64,000 nt of DNA from an uncultured Prevotella sp. (GCA_900315035.1 OMXO01000007.1:30974-94973), one strand, 5' to 3'; counted from the stretch's first letter, positions 16,438 to 25,013 are shown. Notes: a model not told the origin generated them from the sequence alone. Numbers and translations are program-made.

Positions 16438-16497
16438 TTCCCAGCCTTGGGAACAAGCCATTCCCAGCATGGGAACAAAACATTCCCAACTTGGGAA
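16438..16497. repeat. Three phased palindromes TTCCCA-N-TGGGAA
   Basis: Palindromes at 16438-16453, 16461-16475 and 16483-16497, with start-to-start spacing of 23 and 22 bp (about two helical turns). Each is followed by ACAA. The spacing suggests either protein-binding sites on one DNA face or a run of small RNA hairpins. Confidence 0.8.
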
Positions 16498-16561
16498 CAA
16501 GTTAAAATGCAGGTCCGCCTGCAATTATGAGAGTAAAGCGGACCTGCTCAATAACGATTTA

Positions 16562-16585
16562 TATAATGATATCTCCCGACATCCG
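16562..16585. repeat. 24-bp dispersed element, copy 2
   Basis: Contains ATGATATCTCCCGACATC. A partial fourth copy (TCTCCCGACATCC) lies at 16843-16855. Confidence 0.85.
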
Positions 16586-17007
16586 AAATGATTTGTAAAA
16601 CTCCTCCCCTCCTCCCTTGACAAGCCACAAGCCCTTTGTACAAAGGCTTCCAGAGACGGGAGGAGTCACTTCAACACCTCCCTATCACCTCCCTTCTTTC
16701 GTAAACAGAGTCCCGCTACGGGAGGTCTTACGGGAGGTCAATGGGAGGTGTTAGCCAAACACCTCCCGTCTCACTTCCCCTTTATTTATCGGCCTTTCAC
16801 CCCCTTAACGGGAGGACGGGAGGTCTTCTACAAAAAAGTCTTTCTCCCGACATCCATTTTTACTTGCATACACTAAATATTTAGCTGCATACACTAAATT
16901 TGATGCTGTAAATCAACAAGTTAAGCCTCAGTGTATGCAGTGTATGCAAAAACTAAAAATAAAATTTCACAGAATTATAAAAGGACAGAAGACCTGACCT
17001 ATATTAA

Positions 17008-17031
17008 TATAATGATATCTCACGATATCAG
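17008..17031. repeat. 24-bp dispersed element, copy 3 with a perfect palindrome
   Basis: In this copy the core is a perfect inverted repeat, TGATATC-TCAC-GATATCA. It sits 4 bp from the stop codon of the glycosyltransferase gene. Confidence 0.85.
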
Positions 17032-17034
17032 AAT

Positions 17035-18135
17035 CTATTTCATAGATTGATAAATTTCAAATACTTGTTGGGAAATAATATCCCAGTTATACTTGCTCAT
17101 ATCATATTCTATTCGTTGCAACGGCAGATTTGCAATTGATTCAATCTTATTTGCCAAAGCAGAAACATCCCCAACCTCATGATAACATGATGCATCTAAG
17201 CCTACCTCCAAATTAGCAGGAATTGCAGAAGTTATCACAGGTAGGCGATAACTCATGGCCTCCAATAGTGCGATGGGTAGTCCCTCATGCGATGAAGGCA
17301 GAGAATAGCACAAAGCATTTGTCAATAGCGAATGGAGTTTTTCCCCTCGGATAAATCCAGTCAGCACTACCCCATTCTCCCTTGCTTTATGTTTCAATCC
17401 ACGAGAATAGTCATCCTCAAAATCCGTATCTCCAGCCAATACGAGTTTCATATCTATAGGAATTCGATGTTCAGTTTTTAATCGGGCGTATGCCTCAACA
17501 AGATCATGCAGATGTTTTTCTGGCACAAAACGACACATGCCAAGAACGTATCTGCCATTCTCAATGCCTAATTCCTCGAAATACTCAGGATAATCGCAGA
17601 TTTCCGGCTCTGGCACCCCATTATATATAAGATGTACATTCTCCGTCCTGCCGCAACGCTCTGCTATCAGCTTCCTGATGACATCACTGATCACAATCAC
17701 ATGGTCAGCAAACTTGCATCCCATCCTCTCACCTAGTTTCAGCATTGTCTTGGCAGCCAAGCCCCATTTGTCCCGGTCGTAGTCAGGCCCGTGATGCGTA
17801 AATACCACTTTCATGCCAAGCATCTTCGCGTATGGCACCAGCAGTGCTGGACCAATAGCATGTATATGGAGAACATCTGCCCCAAGTCCTCTGGCCTTAT
17901 TGATAGCACGGAAAGTATGGATGATAGCCTCAAATGATTTCTTCTTCGGTGTTTCCACATCAACCAACTGCACACCCTTCCACTCTGTGAGAGAGTCGTG
18001 GACATAACTTTTCCTTCGAATCACCGTCACATCATGACCTTGTGCCGCTATACGGGGGAATAACTCCTCGCAATGTGTCTCCACACCACCCATAATGTTC
18101 GGGATTCCCCGAGTACCCGTCACAACAATTTTCAT
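17035..18135 (-). CDS. Glycosyltransferase family 4 (GT-B fold)
   Basis: 366 aa. N-terminal MKIVVTGTRGIPNIMGGVETHCEEL is the acceptor-domain start of GT4 enzymes related to WcaI/RfaB types. VLHIHAIGPALLVPYAKMLG and VFTHHGPDYDRDKWG continue it. The C-terminal donor domain has LTGFIRGEKLHSLLTNALCYSLPSSHEGLPIALLEAMSYRLPVI, the E-x7-E nucleotide-sugar motif. It adds a sugar to the lipid-linked repeat at the cytoplasmic face; donor and linkage are unknown. It overlaps the radical SAM gene by 4 bp. Confidence 0.92.
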   Translation of the reverse strand: MKIVVTGTRGIPNIMGGVETHCEELFPRIAAQGHDVTVIRRKSYVHDSLTEWKGVQLVDVETPKKKSFEAIIHTFRAINKARGLGADVLHIHAIGPALLVPYAKMLGMKVVFTHHGPDYDRDKWGLAAKTMLKLGERMGCKFADHVIVISDVIRKLIAERCGRTENVHLIYNGVPEPEICDYPEYFEELGIENGRYVLGMCRFVPEKHLHDLVEAYARLKTEHRIPIDMKLVLAGDTDFEDDYSRGLKHKARENGVVLTGFIRGEKLHSLLTNALCYSLPSSHEGLPIALLEAMSYRLPVITSAIPANLEVGLDASCYHEVGDVSALANKIESIANLPLQRIEYDMSKYNWDIISQQVFEIYQSMK

Positions 18136-19343
18136 TGAATTTCTATCTTCCTATCCGTCTCGGCTTTTGTTGCTTCATAGCCCTGCGAAGCCACATCCGC
18201 ATTCACGATGTCTTCGCCTCGCTTACCTTTCAAGGCTTCTTTGGAATCATCCGACAATCCATTGTTGACCACCGCATTCACATCGCATGTAGATAGTTTA
18301 TCAAGTTCCTCCTTCGTTACCTTGCCATCACGATAATCACAACAGATGGGTAGCTCATACATGGAGTACTTTATTCCCATCATCGATTTCACCTTATGCG
18401 AGATTACCCAAGGAATCACTCTTCCTATGTACTTATGCATAGCAGGACTGACAGAGCCAATCATCCAACAATCCCGATCACAACACCTTACCTTCTTACG
18501 CACCTTCTCTGCCTCTGGAGAATTCCATAGTTCATCCCAGGTCTGGCGGTTCAGGTTACCCATCACCTCCTTATCCTTCGTACCATTACACGGCATCACA
18601 TCCCCATACGGGTCGATAAAGAACGTATCGAAACTCATGTCGCAGGGCAACAAACGCTTCTGTCCATAGATATAATTTATCAATCCATGGTTGAAATAAG
18701 CACGGAACCACTTCTTCGGTGAGTTCGACTTCAACAGTTCATTCACCAAGCTCTCAAAGTTCTTTGCCACCATCGGGCGATCCTTGATGATGTTCTTGGC
18801 TTCTACGAAATAGAAAGAGTTATGAAGTGATGCCGTAGCAAACTCCATACCCATCTCATTGGATATCTCATAGAGTGGCACTAAATCAGGGGCATTCTTA
18901 TCCTGCACCGTCATACCAAAGCCCACGTCCTTCATACCCATCTCGCGCAGCTTTTTCAGCGTTGTATAGCCACGCTGATAGCCGTTGTTCAGGCCACGAA
19001 TCTCGTTATTCGTCTTCTCCAGACCCTCTATCGAGATACGAATACCAATCTGAGGGAACTCCTTACAAAGATCAAGGATGCGATCCGTAAAGAAACCATT
19101 CGTTGATATCACGATACGGTCACTCTTCTTATATAGCTCACGAACGACCTCCTTCAGGTCCTCACGGATAAATGGTTCACCACCCGTAATGTTCGTAAAA
19201 TACATCTTCGGGAGTTTTTTGATGGTCTCTATCGATATCTCCTCCTCTGCCTTAGAAGGCGCCTTATAGCGGTTGCACATCGAGCACCGCGCATTGCATC
19301 GATACGTCACAATTACCGTACCATTCAGTTTCTTCTCTGCCAT
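18132..19343 (-). CDS. Radical SAM protein with SPASM-like C-terminal Cys region
   Basis: 403 aa. The 4Fe-4S/AdoMet motif CNARCSMC (C-x3-C-x2-C, about residues 16-23) starts the barrel. The GGEP motif is present (NITGGEPFIREDL), and the strand SIEGLEKTNNEIRG is typical. The C-terminal half has extra cysteines (LLPCDMSFDTFFIDPYGDVMPCNG ... VRCCDRDCWM) as in SPASM/twitch proteins that hold auxiliary clusters. The last about 50 residues are charged and low in complexity. A radical SAM enzyme inside a polysaccharide operon implies modification of a sugar, lipid carrier or peptide; the substrate is unknown. It overlaps the downstream GT4 by 4 bp. Confidence 0.9.
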   Translation of the reverse strand: MAEKKLNGTVIVTYRCNARCSMCNRYKAPSKAEEEISIETIKKLPKMYFTNITGGEPFIREDLKEVVRELYKKSDRIVISTNGFFTDRILDLCKEFPQIGIRISIEGLEKTNNEIRGLNNGYQRGYTTLKKLREMGMKDVGFGMTVQDKNAPDLVPLYEISNEMGMEFATASLHNSFYFVEAKNIIKDRPMVAKNFESLVNELLKSNSPKKWFRAYFNHGLINYIYGQKRLLPCDMSFDTFFIDPYGDVMPCNGTKDKEVMGNLNRQTWDELWNSPEAEKVRKKVRCCDRDCWMIGSVSPAMHKYIGRVIPWVISHKVKSMMGIKYSMYELPICCDYRDGKVTKEELDKLSTCDVNAVVNNGLSDDSKEALKGKRGEDIVNADVASQGYEATKAETDRKIEIQ

Positions 19344-19359
19344 ATTTCTATTGGTTGTT

Positions 19360-20526
19360 TTATTCTTCTCCTCTATAATATTTCATCAATTGCTCATAAT
19401 AAGCTTCGCTCGAATAACGCTTCACAGCATTCTCTGCTATCGTCTGATAATCATACGAAGCATGCCACATAGTATCTATCTTTTCCTTTAAGTCTTCTAC
19501 GTTTCCACTTTCAAAGGTCATACCATTAACTCCTTCCTCTATTAGTTCAGAAATTCCACCAATTCTTGCCCCCAACACAGGTGTTCCAAGACTTTGAGAT
19601 TCTATAACTGTCAGTGGATTATTCTCACTCCATTCAGATGGAAGAACCATGAACTTAGCTCCTTCAATAATGGGCCTGAAGTCATTCCATTCCATCTGTC
19701 CTTTAAACTCAATATTCGTTATACCCCTATATTGATTCTGCAGATCCGGCAATAGTTCCCCATCGCCAATAACTATCAGTTTATAATCAAAATCTGCAGC
19801 AGCCTTACACAAAGTACGAATACCTTTCACCTCATTTACTCTCCCAAGATAAATAAAATAGTTCTTCTTCTTAAAAGACGGATTCTTTACCTTATCTTCA
19901 TCGATAAAGTTGCAAAGCACTCGGAACTTCTTAGGATCATAGCCTCCTCTCACCACTGTATCCATCATAAATTGGGATGGAGGCAAGAACAAATCCGTAT
20001 AATCCTGTAACTTTTCCTTGGTCCACTTCTTAGCTTCCAGATAACCAATGGTAGAACCAATGATACCACCTGGCATACACCGATGCTTGATAACTGCGGT
20101 TTTGTCCGTCATACAGTCTTCGCACCAATGTCCATCTCTCATACAAGTATAACATGGACATACTAACTTCGTATCATGTAGTGTCCACACAACTCTGATA
20201 CCCCGCTCATGTGCAATCTTTGCAATAATTGGCGATAGTTGTGTGTGGATATTATGGAGATGAACAACATCCGGTCTGAAATCATCCAATAGTTGAATAA
20301 ATCCTTTTCTAACTTTCTTACTGCCGAATGGCCTAACCAGAGCATCATAATTACTCATATTTGACGGCCAATATACGTTCCATTCAGAGAATAAGTTCTC
20401 AGGATATATCATCGAAAATATAGCCACCTCATGTCCATGTGATTTTAGCAAATTCTCAAGATTCATAGTGACAATACAATCCCCACCTCGATCATAATAG
20501 AACTTATTTACCAATAGTATTCTCAT
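19360..20526 (-). CDS. Glycosyltransferase family 4 (GT-B fold)
   Basis: 388 aa. N-terminal MRILLVNKFYYDRGGDCIVTMNLENLLKSHGHEVAIFSM and DVVHLHNIHTQLSPIIAK form the acceptor domain. The donor domain shows YFIYLGRVNEVKGIRTLCKAAA and FMVLPSEWSENNPLTVIESQSLGTPVLGARIGGISELI (E-x7-E region). A Cys-rich stretch (CPCYTCMRDGHWCEDCM, about 123-140) is typical of a GT4 subgroup and may bind metal. It overlaps the pyruvyltransferase gene by 23 bp. Confidence 0.92.
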   Translation of the reverse strand: MRILLVNKFYYDRGGDCIVTMNLENLLKSHGHEVAIFSMIYPENLFSEWNVYWPSNMSNYDALVRPFGSKKVRKGFIQLLDDFRPDVVHLHNIHTQLSPIIAKIAHERGIRVVWTLHDTKLVCPCYTCMRDGHWCEDCMTDKTAVIKHRCMPGGIIGSTIGYLEAKKWTKEKLQDYTDLFLPPSQFMMDTVVRGGYDPKKFRVLCNFIDEDKVKNPSFKKKNYFIYLGRVNEVKGIRTLCKAAADFDYKLIVIGDGELLPDLQNQYRGITNIEFKGQMEWNDFRPIIEGAKFMVLPSEWSENNPLTVIESQSLGTPVLGARIGGISELIEEGVNGMTFESGNVEDLKEKIDTMWHASYDYQTIAENAVKRYSSEAYYEQLMKYYRGEE

Positions 20527-21685
20527 TTTTTTCGTTTAATGATAATGCGCTCTTCAAATAATTCCACATCTTTGTCCTATATAGTGTTTGTTTCTCAACA
20601 ACTCTGTTCCAATCTATTTCTCTTGTAAAGAAATCCTCAAGGATAGCATCTTCATCTGCTATCCTATCGCTAAGGCCAAGATTTGCACACACACTGTCTA
20701 TACGTGAGTTCTTAGAACTTATTGAATTTAATGCATAACGATAAAGCACTACAAATTCCTTTTGCATAATAATGCTAAAGGCACATCCATGGAAGCTATC
20801 GGTGACAACATAGACTGCACCTCGTATAATATTTAAGAACTGCAAAGGGGAAACGTCATATGGCGATACATCACCAAATAACTCGTCTTGCGCAACATAT
20901 TGATCCAGATGCCTCATACACACTACTTTCAATCCTTTTTTTCTTGCAAATTCTGTCGCTAACATTCTGTGTTTGGGATTATTCCCTAGAAAGTAACAAA
21001 AGACATAAGGTTCGTCATATACATTCTCTTTTGGTACGATATCCAACCACTCATCTTTATCAAATGCAAAAACAGGATCCATTAATACAGGAACGTCCCT
21101 ACCAGTTAATTCTTTAACGATTTCTGCTCCTCTATTTTCCCTGCAACTAACATGTTCAATCCTATTTAGATAATTCTTCGTTGCTTTCTTCTGATACCAA
21201 GGAATTTGAGAAACACCGAAACTCGAGGCGAATGAAACTTTATTAATATGGTCAGGTACAAACATCAGATTATAAAAATTTGTACCTAGCCCTGCTGGAG
21301 ACCATAACTGATCGCTACAAGAAACAATACTATCATATTTTTCAGCAATCTTTTTAATATCCTTATAATATTTGCCAACTATCTCATATTTTTCAAAAAA
21401 AATGGCATCAAATTCTTTAAACATTCTCTTTCTTTCCAGAATTGGCTGCGCAACTTCCGGATGTTTCTTAATTGCTCTACTCCGGCTGAAATCTTCAATC
21501 TTATCTTGTCTGAAAGTAGAATTAAAAATACGAGGCAAAGATTTTATCTTAAACCAAAAACCGCCTTTCTCATAATGAATAATTTGGAATTTATGTCCTA
21601 ATTGCTCCATTATTTTTATTGTGGCTAAAGCCTGTAGCTTACTACCATAATTTGTTTGTTCATATTTTAGACAAAGGCCTAACAT
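20504..21685 (-). CDS. Polysaccharide pyruvyl transferase family protein
   Basis: 393 aa. Adds a pyruvate ketal, an acidic decoration, to a sugar using phosphoenolpyruvate. Family features are the early YEQTNYGSKLQALA, SDQLWSPAG, VSFASSFGVSQIP, VSCRENRGAEIV, PVLMDPVFAFDKDEW and the C-terminal VVTDSFHGCAFSIIM (the S-F/D-x-H-G motif). In Bacteroidales loci this family often sits beside an FrhB-type protein, as here (1-bp overlap with that gene). A pyruvylated, therefore anionic, polysaccharide is inferred. Confidence 0.9.
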   Translation of the reverse strand: MLGLCLKYEQTNYGSKLQALATIKIMEQLGHKFQIIHYEKGGFWFKIKSLPRIFNSTFRQDKIEDFSRSRAIKKHPEVAQPILERKRMFKEFDAIFFEKYEIVGKYYKDIKKIAEKYDSIVSCSDQLWSPAGLGTNFYNLMFVPDHINKVSFASSFGVSQIPWYQKKATKNYLNRIEHVSCRENRGAEIVKELTGRDVPVLMDPVFAFDKDEWLDIVPKENVYDEPYVFCYFLGNNPKHRMLATEFARKKGLKVVCMRHLDQYVAQDELFGDVSPYDVSPLQFLNIIRGAVYVVTDSFHGCAFSIIMQKEFVVLYRYALNSISSKNSRIDSVCANLGLSDRIADEDAILEDFFTREIDWNRVVEKQTLYRTKMWNYLKSALSLNEKNENTIGK

Positions 21686-22983
21686 TACTTTCGTATCTTA
21701 TTTAAAACGTCTATTAAAAACCAAAGATATGTATGCCTTCCAACAAAACGTTGCAGATGACATCCAATCTCTGAAATATAATCATACCAATGAGGATTTT
21801 CCATTTGTATATCATACTTAGGGATTTCTCTACCCAGTATCCTATCCATTGACATTACAGCACTTGCCTTACGTCGTTTAGGATACAGCATTGTAGCTTG
21901 AGAATTATTTAAAATTTCCCTTTCAACATGCCACATCTCTATATAACCATCTTTTTTAGCTTCAATAAATAGTTTTTCCCAATAATCAGAACGTACGATC
22001 CATGAACTTATCCCTATCTTGTCCTCTAAATAGGGCTGTATATGAATATCCCCAAAACAAACATCAGCTAATTCGCCATAATGGTCAATACACGTCAAAC
22101 ATCTATGTGGTTTAAAGAAACTTCTAAGCTGCCTCCCATAGTACTGACTAAACGGGATTTCTAATCCCGTTTTGTCAGTACTATCTGTACCGACTAAACG
22201 GGATTTTGTTGCTGACGCAACATTTACTTTTGCTTGTATTTTTAAGTTCCCCAAACAACCATCATCCCTAAATGCGAAATATAAAATATCAGATTTTTTC
22301 AATTTATATTTCTTAAGTAAATAATCACGCGCCCCAAATGTCCGGTTTGAAGAACAATATAGAGAAAAGTAGCCAACTACTTTTTCTTGAAATTTCTTGT
22401 CAATGCTAGCACGTTTCCTAAAGCCTTGAATATGACAAGGTAAACCAACTATTACATACCGACCTTGAGAGTTTGCTATTTCATTACCAATCTTATTAAG
22501 TGACACAGGACAATATTTAGAACTCCTTGCTGCAATCACTTCGTCTTTTGTCCGTGCAATATATGAATACGGTGTAATATGATCATCAGCAAATCTCGTC
22601 ACCAAGGCGCCATCAATTATTTTTCTATCTAACAGATATATTAAAAATTGGCTTACCATCCCTCCACTTGCAGAATGGTAACGGATATACATATCTTTAC
22701 TATATCCTGTATGAAGAGAAACATAGCGGCCAATAAACTTATCCTCTTTAATGTCTTTGTCTCTAAAGAGATTACCACTCTTTTTAATATCCAAACCTAT
22801 TCCAGGACAAACTTTTAAACACCGCCCACACTTATCCCCTAAACAACTTTTCTCATTAACTACTGGTCTATATTCTTTATCAAGGCATACTATTTCTATA
22901 CATTGTCTAGGGCATACATCCTCACATATGCCACAGCCAGTGCACAATTTGTTCTGGACAGTAAAAGAAACATTTTTCGTCAT
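21685..22983 (-). CDS. Coenzyme F420 hydrogenase/dehydrogenase beta-subunit (FrhB)-type Fe-S protein
   Basis: 432 aa. Two N-terminal 4Fe-4S ferredoxin motifs (CTGCGICEDVCPRQC, and CLGDKCGRCLKVCPG which carries a longer first spacing) are followed by the FrhB N- and C-terminal domains (SASGGMVSQFLIYLL, VGLPCHIQGFRK, HRCLTCIDHYGELADVCFGDI). Homologues in polysaccharide loci are thought to be redox enzymes acting with pyruvyl transferases; the reaction is unproven. Residues 260-281 are encoded by a 65-bp direct/inverted triplication that adds a loop just before the family's conserved EIPFSQYYG. The frame is intact. Confidence 0.88.
   Translation of the reverse strand: MTKNVSFTVQNKLCTGCGICEDVCPRQCIEIVCLDKEYRPVVNEKSCLGDKCGRCLKVCPGIGLDIKKSGNLFRDKDIKEDKFIGRYVSLHTGYSKDMYIRYHSASGGMVSQFLIYLLDRKIIDGALVTRFADDHITPYSYIARTKDEVIAARSSKYCPVSLNKIGNEIANSQGRYVIVGLPCHIQGFRKRASIDKKFQEKVVGYFSLYCSSNRTFGARDYLLKKYKLKKSDILYFAFRDDGCLGNLKIQAKVNVASATKSRLVGTDSTDKTGLEIPFSQYYGRQLRSFFKPHRCLTCIDHYGELADVCFGDIHIQPYLEDKIGISSWIVRSDYWEKLFIEAKKDGYIEMWHVEREILNNSQATMLYPKRRKASAVMSMDRILGREIPKYDIQMENPHWYDYISEIGCHLQRFVGRHTYLWFLIDVLNKIRK
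22141..22205. repeat. Palindromic triplication inside the FrhB-type gene
   Basis: Arm 1 is 22141-22159. Arm 2 (22163-22181) is its inverted copy with one mismatch and a 3-nt loop. Arm 3 (22187-22205) is a direct copy of arm 1 with one mismatch. Each arm is 19 bp and contains GACTAAACGGGATT or its complement. The first arm encodes part of the family-conserved IPFSQY, so the others look derived from native coding sequence. Confidence 0.92.
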
Positions 22984-22984
22984 G

Positions 22985-23992
22985 CTACAAAGTTCTAAAA
23001 TTCATAATCCAACGAAAGAACTCCTTTACATATTTAAGAGTAAAAATATATAACGCCGATATTCTGTATAATCCTAATGAAGCCAAATATAAACAAATTT
23101 TATCTAAAAATTGAGGAGCAGAACTCCTAATCATAATGTTAGCTTCTGGATACAAACTCGCCAATTTAACACAGTCCTTATATGAACAATTTTTCAACAT
23201 ATAAGACTTTAAAGATAGTTTCATTCGCAGGACATCTGCATAATATACCTCTTTCTCTGCTTGAGCCTTTACAAATTCATCTAACAATTTAACAACAGCA
23301 AATATGTTCTCAAAATGATGCTTTTTCCATTTGTGTGTATATGAATTATCATTCTTCTGATTATAATGATACAAATACATTTCAAGAACACCTATAGAAT
23401 CTGCAAAATAAAGTAATCGTGGTGTTACAGACTTATCCTCTAACATATTTAAGCCCTTTACCCAATATATTTCATTTTCTATATATATACTACGCCGTGC
23501 GACACATCCCCAAACGCTATTATGCAATTTACCAGACATTGCCATTCTAAAATAGTCTTTCGTATTAGTTTGTTTTGAAGGGATAATATTTACCTTTTTT
23601 TGTTTATATTCCCATATAGAGCCTATCAATACTACGTCTAGGTTGTTCTTAATTGCAAAAAAGTAAACTTCTTCAGAAGCACTCTTTTCTAACCAATCAT
23701 CACTATCACAATGCATAATATATTCCCCATGTGAATATAAAAGTCCAGTATTTCTTGCAGCTGCCAATCCCTCATTACTTTGATGATGTATTATTCTTGT
23801 CTGAGCAGCACGTTTGGGGTACTGAGATAAGACTTCTTCCAAAATTTTGACAGAAGCATCTTTTGAACAATCGTCAACAAATATGTATTCTATTTCAACT
23901 AATGATTGTTCAAACAAACTTCTAGCACATCTTTCTATGAATTTTTCAACCCCATAGATAGGTACAATGATAGTAACTTTAGGAGTTTTCAT
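22985..23992 (-). CDS. Glycosyltransferase family 2
   Basis: 335 aa. GT-A fold: KVTIIVPIYGVEKFIERCARSLFEQSL, EYIFVDDCSKDASVKI, the donor-binding NEGLAAARNTGLLYSHGEYIMHCDSDDWLE (DxDD metal motif) and the late NMLEDKSVTPRLL (catalytic ED). A basic C-terminal segment may lie on the membrane. It begins 4 bp inside the end of the preceding GT2 gene. Sugar specificity unknown. Confidence 0.92.
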   Translation of the reverse strand: MKTPKVTIIVPIYGVEKFIERCARSLFEQSLVEIEYIFVDDCSKDASVKILEEVLSQYPKRAAQTRIIHHQSNEGLAAARNTGLLYSHGEYIMHCDSDDWLEKSASEEVYFFAIKNNLDVVLIGSIWEYKQKKVNIIPSKQTNTKDYFRMAMSGKLHNSVWGCVARRSIYIENEIYWVKGLNMLEDKSVTPRLLYFADSIGVLEMYLYHYNQKNDNSYTHKWKKHHFENIFAVVKLLDEFVKAQAEKEVYYADVLRMKLSLKSYMLKNCSYKDCVKLASLYPEANIMIRSSAPQFLDKICLYLASLGLYRISALYIFTLKYVKEFFRWIMNFRTL

Positions 23993-25011
23993 TGCTTATT
24001 AGCTATATGATTTGTATACCATAATTTTATAAAACACAATATGTTATAAGGAAAAATCGTATGATTTTTACGCCAATATCTGAGATAATGGAATCGTATC
24101 TTATCGCCTAACAAAAATGTGTTTGAACTATATTGATAGTATATCGGAAATTCCTTTCTTACTGCAACATCAAAATCATATAAATCTTGTAAACAAACAC
24201 GCCCCCTCTTTGTCATATATATACTAAACAATATACTCATTCTATTATTTAAACGAAATTCTATATAACTTCTGTGTTCTTTTAAAGCCTTATGCCCTGT
24301 CTCCCATAATTCTATCATACGTTTTTGAACCACCAATTCATGTTTCAAACTTTTCAAATAAATATCTTTATCCATCGTCTGTCCAGGACGGCCTATAAGA
24401 TAGTTATAAAGAAACAAATTGAAATAACATATTGTCTTTACTGTGGTCATTGGCCAATACACCCATTCTTGATCTGTATAAGAAACTCCTTCTGTTTGAT
24501 AATAATTTATCTCTCTAAGATTATCTGTTTTGTACGTAACACTATGCATCTTACAATTTCTTACAAATCTGTATTGAATGATTTCATCATGAGGAAAGGA
24601 ATAACTCCACATACTTAATTCTTTTCCATTTTCATCCACTCTATATCCTGCATTTAATATTAGATCTGCTTCAGTTCTTTTCAGATGATTTAAGAAGTCA
24701 TCAAAAACTGCTCTATCAAAGTAATCATCAGCATCTAGCACTTTTACATATTTGCCTGTCGCTTCTTTAAGTCCACGATTGATACATGAACCATAGTTAC
24801 CATTCTCCTTGTCTATCACCCTAAATGTCTGAGGATACTTCGCCTCATATTCATGCGCTATCTGCGATGACGAATCCTTTGATCCGTCATTAATCACCAG
24901 AACTTCAAGTCGCTGCATATTCTCATCCGATACGATAAGCGAATCCAAACACTTACGGAGATATTTCTCCATATTGTAGGTTGGGACAATAATAGATAAT
25001 GTTTTTTCCAT
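23989..25011 (-). CDS. Glycosyltransferase family 2
   Basis: 340 aa. GT-A fold: LSIIVPTYNMEKYLRKCLDSLI, VLVINDGSKDSS, NYGSCINRGLKEATGKYVKVLDADDYFD (DxDD), and the late acid in SYTDQEWVYWP. This subgroup (YGSCINRGL) is common in Bacteroidales capsule loci. It overlaps the following GT2 by 4 bp and lies 2 nt after glf. Confidence 0.92.
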   Translation of the reverse strand: MEKTLSIIVPTYNMEKYLRKCLDSLIVSDENMQRLEVLVINDGSKDSSSQIAHEYEAKYPQTFRVIDKENGNYGSCINRGLKEATGKYVKVLDADDYFDRAVFDDFLNHLKRTEADLILNAGYRVDENGKELSMWSYSFPHDEIIQYRFVRNCKMHSVTYKTDNLREINYYQTEGVSYTDQEWVYWPMTTVKTICYFNLFLYNYLIGRPGQTMDKDIYLKSLKHELVVQKRMIELWETGHKALKEHRSYIEFRLNNRMSILFSIYMTKRGRVCLQDLYDFDVAVRKEFPIYYQYSSNTFLLGDKIRFHYLRYWRKNHTIFPYNILCFIKLWYTNHIANKQ

Positions 25012-25013
25012 TT

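Larger units (their letters stand above)
16338..17034. other. Repeat-rich non-coding stretch between the glycosyltransferase and OMP genes
   Basis: About 700 bp without a credible gene. It holds four copies (one partial) of a 24-bp element containing ATGATATCTCACGACATC at 16357-16380, 16562-16585, 16843-16855 (partial) and 17008-17031. The three blocks between them each carry their own palindromes: TTCCCA-N3/4-TGGGAA three times plus a 10-bp GC hairpin (16509-16547); GGGAGGT/ACCTCCC runs with a 10-bp hairpin (16743-16767); and TGCATACACTAAAT twice with inverted copies (16865-16948). All flanking genes run minus, so it is probably transcribed as a structured inter-gene RNA or acts at the DNA level. 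Confidence 0.7.

Noticed and set aside
16357-17031. CRISPR array
   Set aside because: Only four copies (one partial) of the 24-bp element, spacers of about 140-260 bp, and no cas genes.
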